NCBI GenBank assembly: GCA_019925105.1
Contig: JAHGAU010000009.1
Coordinates: 248,001 to 312,000 of the forward strand
Reading direction: 5' to 3'
Origin: Niebla homalea
Taxonomy: Eukaryota; Ascomycota; Lecanoromycetes; Lecanorales; Ramalinaceae
Length of the DNA: 64,000 nt
Shown here piece by piece: positions 12,669-22,121 of the stretch; positions within the stretch are counted from its first letter, which is position 1; every line of letters begins with the position of its first letter. The notes beneath the pieces were generated by a model. The model did not search any database, was not told the origin of the DNA, and worked only from the letters and a program-made list of their open reading frames with translations. The translations under genes and the position numbers were made by a program.

Positions 12669-13204
12669 ATCTAACTTAAACGCGTTGGAAATTAGTGTTT
12701 ACATATCATCAATTCCTTTTCCAATGTCTGCATTATTACCTGATGTGAAGCTTTCATCACACGAATGGGAAATACTTGACAGGACGTGCTGCCTCGTACT
12801 TTACATGACCGCACGATAGCAGCTAAAGTGAAGAGTTGTGATAGCTTTTGGGGGTTGGGCGCCACATCAAAGCACGGACGATCGGTCGAACATGCAAGCC
12901 CGCACCCATGACATGCGCCGGCAGAATGCAGTCTGCAAACTCTAAGGGTTCAAAAGAACTTAAGTAGTGACGATCCTTCGTCGATTCTCCCATCTTAACA
13001 GATCCTTCAATGACTTCTGGTCCAATCGACCAGGTCCGAAAGCAAAGTACTTATTGAAAAGTCGCCGGGGGGACTGGCCTCTCGGTCGCAAAGGGGAAGG
13101 ATCGGCGTTTCTGAAACATCATATTGCCTGCGGCCTGCCGCACTCTCCCCACCTGATCCTGAACCGAGACTCCGAGAGCCATCATTGATAAATCGTACGT
13201 TCTT

Positions 13205-13231
13205 CCTAAATAGCCTAAATAGCCTAAATAG
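13205..13231 (+). repeat. 3 x 9-bp tandem repeat
   Basis: Three perfect copies of CCTAAATAG. Confidence 0.9.
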
Positions 13232-15613
13232 TTGGAGCTCACCACCTGCTCACCGCTTTGATGCTGAAGGTAGCATGCTGGCCGATCTCGTTTCCACCTT
13301 ATCCGACCTCCTGCCCACCCTCAGCAGCACCCTCATCAGTTTGACCCCTCATTACTCACCCCCACCACCCACCCTCTTCACTCACCCTGCACGTAGCGTT
13401 ATTGCCTAGCTTCGTCCCAGAGAGGCATAGATCGGTACTAAGGATGGACATCAAAAGGTTCACTGCGTAGTTTCTTCATCACTCGGTACAGGGTATCATG
13501 TCCGCAATCTTATACAGTTCTATAGAGCAGCAAGATCGCCCGTGCAGCGGGTGAGACACCACTCGAAAAGCGTATACTATTCATGAGTAGTGAGCCCCAT
13601 TGGTAAAGGGTGTGCGCTTTGTGGAAAGTGGTCTACGATTCGCAAAGGGCGCGCTAGTCTTTTGTAAAGGGAACGTTTTTGAAATTGGTGTATGACAACA
13701 GCTACTGTTTGTCAGCGCGGACGTGTTCCTGCTTCTGGGTTAAGAGCTCGTTAAGTCTTAGTGGAAGAGTATGCCCTTACAGACGTCGTTTCATGTTCTC
13801 GGCAGGTTTTGGACTGCGACCGGCATGGTATGGCTTCTCTTTCAAGAACCTCTTCTCTCACGTTCCAGGAATCTCAAAATCTGGTCTGAAGTTTCTCCTC
13901 CGCGCGTATGCAGCGCGATAGTTTGCGGAATTCCCACAATATGCAGCTCCTCACAGACTGGGAACGACCTTTTGGCCTCCTCCGTCGTGGCCGTCTGAAT
14001 GCAATTCAGGAATCACCCAGTTCCTTTTAGGGTGTTTTATTGTCAGGGTCTCCCAATGCGCAAGCTTGCATACAGGACGGCGACAGGTAACCTCAACATC
14101 GCGACGGACCATGCATTGTCTTACCTGGTCGTTCGGATTCTCCTTGGTCAGGCATGAGATCTTTCGTCGGGAAAACATTAGTACCGCCAAGGCCACAGCC
14201 TCCTTGACCTTCGCGGTCGAGACACGGGTGCGATTAACCCATCATGTCGCCGCAAAGGGAGACTCCCCCTTACAATGTTCATGTTGAGCCGAGACGCTCT
14301 CCATGGAAAGCTTCTTATGCGGACTGCCATTCATGAAGGGCAAATATTCGCACTTCGTGGGACAAAAGTCTTGGAAGGTGCCGCGATCATGGATACTTTG
14401 ATCTCACCGCGGCCGACTTTCCAGTAAAGCACACGCTGAGATGTTGTTTGTATGCAAGAATGAGGGGGGCTTCGATCAAGATACTGAATGCAACAGGTGC
14501 TATACAGCATCCGCAACATACGCGAAAGCGCTTGAGACTTCCAGGGAGTAAAAGCAATCTTCTGTAAACGCTATTCAGCCCAAGGCGCTGTGTCATATTC
14601 TCTCAACTGCTGTGTGCACACTTTCCAGGTCCAATTTTTGAGAGTGCGACCTAAAGTATGAATTAACCAGTCGCATGACCTGCTTGCGAGTTGGGCAACC
14701 CTCGTTTTGTCCAGCATTTTAATTTTCTGGTGGAAGAGAGCACCTCCATGAATACTTCTGCGTGCGATTTCAATGTCTAATCTTGCATACTACTGCGGGT
14801 TACCGACTTCTAGCCATTCTCCTCCAATGGCCATGATTTAGGACCACGATTGCCTTCGTGTCTCCGCGCCTTAAGCAGATTGCAGAATTTCACGGCGATG
14901 CAATGGCTTATTCACTCAATTTGAAGAATTCGAGCTTGACGGCGCATTATCCTCGGTTCACCATAAATGCGAATTGACTACTGCAATCCTTTCAGAATGT
15001 GCTTAGGGAGCGGTGGGCGTCCGACGAGTCCTACATTGAGAAGTGACAATCCAGGTATAGAGAAGTGTGCACTTTGATGGTAGTTCTACAATAGACTCAG
15101 CGCTTTCATCAGAAGGCCGAAGCCTCGTTAGGAGCAGAGAAGAATTGCGATGAGATTTCTCCCAAGCCAACCAATCCCTCTTACCCTCTAATTCATTCAA
15201 GGTCTCTGTCATCAAGAGTATACTTTGTGCGTAAATAGGAGTCCAACATCGCCCTCATCATTGCATCCGTTCTGCTCCTAACGAGGGAGCGACATCAGTG
15301 GCGCCGGTTCGCGACGCTTTTTCATAACGGGTCGGCGCCACCAAGCTTTCTGGCCTGGACCGAGCCCGTGGAGCCCCGGAGGATTTGTCAGGCCGCAAGT
15401 GTCTTGGCACTCAGGGGGTTTCTTGGCGAGGGGGCGGCGCCCCTCGAAAAGAGATTAAGCTGATACAAATCAATTTTTTGCCGCTTCCGGCATAAGACGA
15501 CTAGACGAGAGCGAATGATTGAAGAGGCTCAGCCAAAGCCTCAAAAGTCAGAAGGCCAAGGTGTCAGCGCTAGTGTGATGAAAAGTGTCAGGCAATTTGC
15601 GTGAAGGAGTTTG

Positions 15614-15621
15614 TTTAAATA
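15614..15621 (+). promoter_or_regulatory. TATA-like element
   Basis: TTTAAATA about 130 bases before the ATG at 15751, followed by a CT-rich leader, fits a core promoter of the GPI-protein gene. Confidence 0.4.
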
Positions 15622-15750
15622 CTACATCATGCCGTGTCCCACATCACGAGCCTTGTCATTCATTTCCTCGACACCTTAATACGCTCGTTCCAGACCACAG
15701 CTGTTTCTCCTTAACCATTTCACATACTCAAAACCTCTCATTACGCAAAC

Positions 15751-16682
15751 ATGAATCCTATCACCCTCTCCCTCCTCACCTTCGCGGCTTTGGGCGCTGC
15801 TCAGAACACAACCGTCTCCCTATTCTTCCCCAGCGATTCACAGAGCCTCGTCGGCTCCGTCGTCGGCGTCGACTCCAAAGCCACCACCTATGTCATTACC
15901 TGCGCCTCCAGCATGGGCGGAGCCGCATCAGCGACCGCCTTCGGGGGCGACTCAGCCGCCACCACGGGCATGAGCAAGAAGAGAAGACAGGCCGCAGCAA
16001 TGACAACAGCCATGCCCAGCGCGTTCCCCACAGGCGGCTCTGACAACCCCTTTGACGACGCCGACAACGGGTGCGGCTTGATCGAGGCCGTCACCCTTAC
16101 CGAGGGCCCCTCGACCCTGGCATGGACACTTTCCTTGGGTACTGACGCGTGAGTGTTCCCCACCCCTTCTTTTCCTCTTCCCCCTTACCTTCTCGATCGA
16201 GGGACCCCTACCCCCCCAAAAAACTGACGCTTTCCCACTACAGCGCCGAAACCGTCAACTGCGCCCTCACCGGCACCACAAAAGCCGTTTGTACAGCCTC
16301 CGCCTCGGGCATCGACGAGACCTCGGACCTTACAGCCTCCCCAACCGCGACACTCACGGGCTCCGACCTACCCTATCGTCTCCCCGTCGTGATCACCGCG
16401 GGCGCCGAGAAGCTGAGTGGTAGCGCCGGAATGACCACGGGGACATCCACGGGGACATCCACGGGGACATCCACGGGCACATCCACGGGCACATCCACGG
16501 GCACCATGTCAGGTGGCACAAAGACGACGGGGACTGCCAAGTCTGGTAATTGGGCATCAAAGGCCTCGGGCACAGCGGCGGCGGCGGCGAACACTGGTGG
16601 AGCTGGCCTGGGCTTTGAGCCCGTGGTGGGGATGGGGGTCATGGGGGCCGTGGCTGTCGGACTTGGAGCTGTGCTGCTATGA
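15751..16682 (+). CDS. GPI-anchored cell-wall/surface protein, 278 aa
   Basis: Two exons, 15751-16148 and 16244-16682. The 95-nt intron has a perfect GTGAGT donor, a pyrimidine-rich body, an ACTGAC branch site and a CTACAG acceptor. The product has an N-terminal signal peptide (residues 1 to about 17), a Ser/Thr/Ala-rich body with a few cysteines, a (Thr-Gly-Thr-Ser) repeat near residues 200-220, and a small-residue region followed by a hydrophobic C-terminus without a charged tail. That is the layout of a GPI-anchored fungal surface protein. The N-terminal half resembles many small uncharacterised fungal GPI proteins, and no enzymatic domain is seen. It probably sits in the plasma membrane or wall. 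Confidence 0.8.
16438..16503 (+). repeat. 12-bp coding minisatellite
   Basis: Five to six near-perfect copies of GGGACATCCACG (later copies GGCACATCCACG), encoding Thr-Gly-Thr-Ser repeats in the GPI protein. Confidence 0.9.
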
Positions 16683-17915
16683 TTGCAGGTTCGGGCAGCA
16701 AAGGGATAATGGCATGACTCTCGGATAGCATAGCGTGCATATTGCGGGATCTTTGGCACATGATCAATATTAGCGTGCTTGATTTCTAGGAAATGAGAAC
16801 TTGATAATTGAATCCTACCAAAGACTCTGTGCGTGCTGACGGCTCTCATGATTACGTCTGGTCTGCCGAGTTTGTGGTAAGTGTGATGCTCTCACGGAAT
16901 CACGCGTATGCAACACGCAGGCTCTCGCCTTTTGCTTCCACCTTCCTCGAGGCTGGTGAAGCCCAAGATTTTGCCACTTCTCCATGTACATACAGCTCAT
17001 CGTCATTCTGTCACTGGAAACCAGTCATCTTGAATATAGCCTCGGATTCGCTCACGTACGACAGAATGCCGCGGTACCAATCCGAATTCCGAGTTCTCGA
17101 CGCTGATCATTAGTCTTGAACGAGCCAGATTTCTGGTCTCCTATCAGATCTCGATGTCCGGACATGTCGACCATGGATTCGAAACTTTTGTACGAGCGAG
17201 CTTAGTGGCTCAGACCTACCCTTCTCTTTCTCCAGCATGTTCGAAGTCCAACGTGCCAATGAGATGCGAAACCGTCACACGTGTGTAGGATACGTTTACC
17301 GGAGATGTGTGACCTGAGCTTTGTCCTCAATAATATGCCCATGTGGTCACCTCGTCCTCCAGCGATGGTATCAATCGCCAGCCAGCCAGTCCATGCGAGC
17401 TTCGAAGGACTGACTTCGTGTATGGAATTGTCAGCGAGAGTGACTTCACAGCGCCAAACTTGCTGGGCTCCCATGCCGATTAGAGGGGAAGGTTGTACAG
17501 CCAGTTGAACAGTCCCGCGACGGACTTGGTTCAGTCAAGCTGTAGGAACTCTTGGAAGGGCGTCGTCCTGCTGTAGGATAGACTTCGTAGAAGGAAAAGG
17601 GCAGGGTCGAGGTTTGGCCCTTCAATCTTATTGTGTATTGCTCGCTGACACTCTGTTGTGTCTCACCCCTAACCACACTCATGCCGTGATAGACTGCCTC
17701 AGGGTACCTTTTGTGGCAAACACTAGCACTTCGATAAGAGGAAATTGGATACTCCATACATCTCTTGTTCTTGCAGCACTATACGTAGGACTCCCCAGAA
17801 TAAGCTCATAATATAAGGCTCGATGTTGTGATCTTCGACTTTTCTTTGATGAGCATTCCCTACACTATCCAATAAGCCACCGAACCAGAAGCTTATCTGT
17901 CCGAACGATTCCGTG
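16683..17915. other. intergenic, nothing supported
   Basis: Short overlapping frames only. It separates the GPI-protein gene from the NACHT remnant. Confidence 0.4.
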
Positions 17916-19010
17916 TCAAAGCCTTCCGCTACGCAGTGGGTCCAAAGAAGTCTGAGAGCTCGTTGCGCCACAGGGGGAATCAAGGTACTGAAATGAGTTT
18001 TCTTCGAAAATCACAAGAAATCTTGTCATTTGCTGATGACTAGTCTTGCCGGAGTTCTGGACCTTGTTCATCACACCATTGTTCATAGCCTCACGAGACT
18101 CTCCAGTGGGCAGTGGTCTTTGCCTGTATGAAGTACGTGGTGGAAGCTTTCCAACATCAATCATATTGCCAAACAGGCCACGTCCTGGTATTGGGCGCGG
18201 ATCAAAGCTTGGAGCTCGTCTTCCACCAATATTGATACGACTAGATGCAAAATCGGGTAGCTCTATCAATCCTGGGAGCTGTCGCTCGAAGCTTTCGATG
18301 TTGCGGCATGACTTCGCAGCATTGAAAACACCATCTGCTTCAAGAAGCAGACGTCCGACCACGTCCCGGCTGTACCGATCTTGACGAAGTTCAGACTCGG
18401 CTCTCAAGTCACGGAGACGCTCTCTTACAAAGGATTCAATAACATGATGCGTAGCGGCACGGGAGACTTTGTGGAGCGACAATTCCCGATAAAGACCACG
18501 TGGTACTACACGGAGGCGGGATGCAGCAGACATGCTTGTGCGACTGGTTACGAGGACTCGGAGATTCTTCATGCCGGGATGGTCGCTTGTCTGCGCCAAC
18601 AAATTGAGGATCAGTCGTCTATCATCTTCCGAGACACTCTCATCCAATGCGTCGGAAATGATAATGTATGCAGGGCAACCGGAGCTCCGATCGAGACGGG
18701 ATGTTGGCCGAAGTACAAGCTGAGCCCACTGATCTTGGAGACATTTGGTATCAATTTTGGTGTCTTCTCGGAGAGGTTCGCAGATGTGACGCCTGATATC
18801 AGGTATCATATCTGCCGGGCAGGTCGCAACCGTTGTAATGAATTTTTCGCATCCTTCACATCCTTACTTGCACTTGAGAAGAAAAAGCTGGCACCTAGGC
18901 GCTTCTTCTTGTGGGGTAACTGCTTGAGCGACGGCAGATTTGCCTGTGCCAGCCTTGCCGCTCAACCAGAAGATGAAGGGTTCGTGATCTCCGTCAGCCC
19001 TTTTTTTGTA
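17916..19010 (-). pseudogene. NACHT-domain NLR remnant
   Basis: On the minus strand the region encodes the core of a STAND/NACHT NTPase. It has a P-loop (GKAGTGKSA, about 18959-18936), a stretch typical of the family after it (KKRLGASFFFSSASKD), a Walker B motif (YIIISDALDE, residues about 48-57 of the long frame) and a following sensor-like LRVLVTSR. NACHT proteins of fungi act in non-self recognition and programmed cell death. The copy is broken: the P-loop piece, the next piece and the long frame from 18809 lie in different frames, with changes near 18905 and 18845. No C-terminal WD40, ankyrin or TPR repeats follow; the frame instead runs into an unrelated-looking basic tail. It is head to head with the HeLo fragment at 20051. 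Clearly NACHT-derived; very probably a pseudogene. Confidence 0.8.
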
Positions 19011-20050
19011 TTTTAAGCATGATTTTGCTCCGCGTCCCAGTCAGGCAGCTGGGTTCATTCTGCCTGTATCGCGAGTTGAAGGGAGCCTCCGAAGCGTAAG
19101 GCAGCAGATCGAGCGAGTCTTCTATCCATTGAAGTTGCATTAGCAGTGAAGCTGCGCTTACTCTTCCGCGAAGCAGACAGACCTACCAGGAGATAATTGC
19201 TCACCGAGGAGATTCTACCCTTCGAATATAGTCGGATTGTTGTACGTATCACCGGATCCGAGGATATCATGCCCTTAGTTCACAGCTGGGGTGTATCATC
19301 TTGCGTTATCAGCTTAAGATATTCTCAGGTCAAGCTGGAGCGGGTCGATGACTCCATCAACATGGTCCGTAGGTGGCGAAACAGGTATGTCGGATACTTG
19401 AGCGTGATCGCAAGATCGCCCCTAGGCTGGAATTTCTGAAATTCCCTGCTCTGATCAAGCGTATCACAAGGGTGAAGAGCAGAGGACTAGAATGTATGCC
19501 ACCCTAGTCTCATGCTTCTGTCAGATTCGTAATTATTATCCATGACTGGTGAGGAACGTATGAGAAGTGCAGAGGTAGGTTGAAACTGTTGATGACCTGG
19601 ATTATTGAAAGTCTAGATTCCGCCGTCGCACAATGGACATGCTAGAGCCAATGATGTCGATGACTTGACTTGGAGCGTGAGACGTAAGCTGAACGTTCAA
19701 CATTTTCAACGATAACAACCAAGTCTCCTAGGATATAACACGCGCAGGGATAGCTTCCGACTGAACAGGCGTTGTGCGAAGGAGGTCAGCTTGAGGAACA
19801 GTCACGGTTTTGTAGAAGCCCTAGATTTTGTCACTACAACAAAGCCATGTCCTAGAAAGGTTTACCTCAATTTTTATGATGGCTCGACAGAAGCAGGTAC
19901 CTAAGTACCCGATACCTGGTACTGCCCCTCCTCAGCCTTGTCTGTTGGCCCGGCTCTCAAAGAAGATCTTGTAATCGCCGTGTTGTGAATTGATCGGCCT
20001 GGCTGAGCGTCTGTGGGGAGCACCTGGAGAAGTATTACTGCATGCTGAGA
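19011..20050. other. region between NACHT and HeLo remnants
   Basis: The first 250 bases on the minus strand carry a degraded linker-like peptide upstream of the P-loop. The rest shows nothing recognisable. If the HeLo and NACHT parts were once one gene, a breakpoint should lie here. Confidence 0.4.
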
Positions 20051-20858
20051 ATGGCAGAACCCTTTAGCATTCTGGCTGGCAGCATGAGTATTGCTGCTGC
20101 CTTCACTACCTGCGTTGACTGCTTCGGCTACATTCAAGTTGGGCGTCATTTCGCTCAAGACTACCAAACTGATCTGCTAGCTCTGGATTTCACGAGACTT
20201 CGCCTGACACGCTGAGGACAGGCTGTCAACGTCTGTGAGGACCCGACCTTGGGCAAGCCAGATGCAACCCGGCAAGACATTCAGACCGTGAAAGATGCTT
20301 TAGAGCACATCGCTACGCTCTTCGCGGAGACGCGGAGGATCTCAGAGGGTTCATCAGATAAAGTCGAGCACGGAGAAGATCAACCTCTAACGGATATTGA
20401 TCAAATGGATTCTGCATTTGCAGCGATAAGCGAGCTTGCGACCAGGCAACAGAAGCGTAGCGTGTTCTTGAAAGCTACTTTGAAAGCCACCGAATTGGGT
20501 TTGTACAGTGGTTCTTCGCTCAAGGTCTTGATCAATGATATTAACACTCTCATAGGTGGTACCGAGAACATCTTTCATGCAACACAATCACAGGCAGTAG
20601 TCGTGAAACAAGAGATAGGAGCGTTCCATGATCAAAAAGCCCTTCGACATAATGAGCGTGCCGCTCTGGGGCTGGATGACCTTTTGCAAAATGCCACACA
20701 TGAAGCTTTGGGTGGTCACCAATACTCCAAGATTAGCATCAAAGGCAGAAGGGGCAGCTCATACTTACAACGAGGTTGAGGTTAGCCTCTATGGAAGGGC
20801 GCTCATTGGAACAAATACGGCGGTGGATGTATTTTGGACGATTAGGCTTTTCCCATAG
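20051..20858 (+). pseudogene. HeLo-domain (prion-forming/cell-death) gene fragment, interrupted
   Basis: From the ATG at 20051 the frame starts MAEPFSILAGSMSIAAAF and continues through CVDCFGYIQVGRHFAQDYQ, the hallmark N-terminus of HeLo domains. These are the helical domains of HET-S-type and NLR cell-death proteins, which act at membranes. A stop codon (TGA, 20213-20215) interrupts it just before GQAVN, at a position where the family normally has a tryptophan; TGG to TGA is a single transition. After the stop the same frame stays open to 20779 with the rest of the helical domain. Coding similarity then appears to continue in another frame to about 20858. No NACHT follows on this strand. Family knowledge: HeLo is usually N-terminal to NACHT or a prion-like tail. 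It is probably inactive as it stands. Confidence 0.8.
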
Positions 20859-21374
20859 ATCTAGGTATGGGGTCACACTCTGTGCCGCTGCCTTTCCCTT
20901 CACTGTTTCTGCAAGGGGTTTGAGCCGATGAAGTGAAAATGGAAGGGCTACGCATGCCGCGAACAGGAAACACGTCTTATATACGCTTACTGTGAGAAGT
21001 GAGAAGAGGCGATGGGGGATCAAGGTCTTGAATACTATTGCGCAACATTTGGAGTGATGCTCCGACTTCGTTCCTACATAAATACCAACGTATTCCTTGG
21101 CAAGAGTTCTTAGCGTGGAGAAAGCTTGACGAAGAGGGAAAGGATACTTGGGGCCATGTTCCTGATTGCTCTCATAAGTTTCTTGAAAGGGGGATGCTGT
21201 AACATAGAGTTTCTGGGTGGAGAAAAAGACCATTGCCAACCAGGGTCCATCTTGTCGCCTGACTTTATCGTCGACCACGATGGTATGACATCGTAAGGGT
21301 CTCTGAATGCAGGGTTTTACACTATATGGCTTCCCTGCTGAGATACCGAAAGCGACCAAGATTTGACATATCAT
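20739..21374 (-). CDS. open frame of 211 codons, unknown
   Basis: A long minus-strand open frame from an ATG at 21374, partly antisense to the end of the HeLo fragment. It has one hydrophobic stretch (VYKTCFLFAACVALPF) but no recognisable family, signal peptide or repeats. Length alone makes it mildly notable, and it may be fortuitous. Confidence 0.2.
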   Translation of the reverse strand: MICQILVAFGISAGKPYSVKPCIQRPLRCHTIVVDDKVRRQDGPWLAMVFFSTQKLYVTASPFQETYESNQEHGPKYPFPLRQAFSTLRTLAKEYVGIYVGTKSEHHSKCCAIVFKTLIPHRLFSLLTVSVYKTCFLFAACVALPFSLHRLKPLAETVKGKAAAQSVTPYLDLWEKPNRPKYIHRRICSNERPSIEANLNLVVSMSCPFCL

Positions 21375-22121
21375 ACTCGAGAGGGTTGCAACGGAAAAGG
21401 GGTACTTGGGTCACATCGGATTCTGACAGCAAGCGAATCTTATGTTGCCACATGCGAGACATGTACAGCGGCTACGGGCGAGCTCCCGGCCGACCAAAGG
21501 GCCAAGACATCCCCTCAAGCCCCTGCCTTATCGGTCCTGCCGGTTTAGGTATCATACAACATGCGCCATGCGCCTTGACGACTCGTGTGCCAAGATTGCG
21601 TCTACACTAGCACTGGGAGTCTGCATCCTCGAGCTCGACGTCGTCATGCAATTCTGTTGACCGATAAACAACATCTCTGCTTTTCTGCCCTTCTTGCTTC
21701 GATCTATGACCTCTCTCTCCCCTTTTTATCTTGCACTGATCTTGTGCAGACAAGCATAGAACAAAAGCAAGCCTCAATCATAGCATAGCTACGCGCCAGC
21801 CCTTTTCAAATGTCCGCCTGAGCGGCGCGTTCAGATCCAGCGACCTGATATCATCAAGCGTCAGAGGGTATCAGGCAGAAGAGCAAGTCTCGACCAGGCT
21901 GCCAATATAAATCTGACTTTGCCTTCTTGCGAACAACCTGACATGATGTGAAGTTAAAGACTCTACAAGCCTGCGCTATCGGCCTTCTCTGCATCCTATG
22001 CGCGGAACACAACGATTCATTCACTCATCGTGCTCGCTTACCGCCACAACACTTTTCACGTCAGGCAAAAATCATCCACTTTGGATGTATATCCTTGATT
22101 TCCCTTTACCGACCTCAAGAA
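21375..22121. other. 5' flank of the 22.1 kb gene
   Basis: No gene supported. The last 300 bases include CT-rich stretches typical of fungal promoters and leaders. Confidence 0.4.

Larger units (their letters stand above)
12669..15750. other. gene-poor intergenic region
   Basis: No supported gene. It contains a perfect 3 x 9-bp tandem repeat (CCTAAATAG, 13205-13231) and a minus-strand coding-like stretch near 13951-14196 with no recognisable domain. The 15280-15480 segment is GC-rich with inverted GGCGCC motifs and probably belongs to the promoter region of the GPI-protein gene. Confidence 0.4.

Noticed and set aside
12343..12819. 158-codon plus-strand open frame
   Set aside because: Overlaps the minus-strand coding-like fragments, which read much more like protein; no domain on this strand.
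18381..19016. 211-codon plus-strand open frame
   Set aside because: Antisense to the NACHT remnant, whose motifs are on the minus strand.
21948..22121. Longer start for the 22.1 kb gene giving a signal-peptide-like N-terminus
   Set aside because: The upstream open stretch begins with GTG, not ATG; the first real ATG is at 22122.
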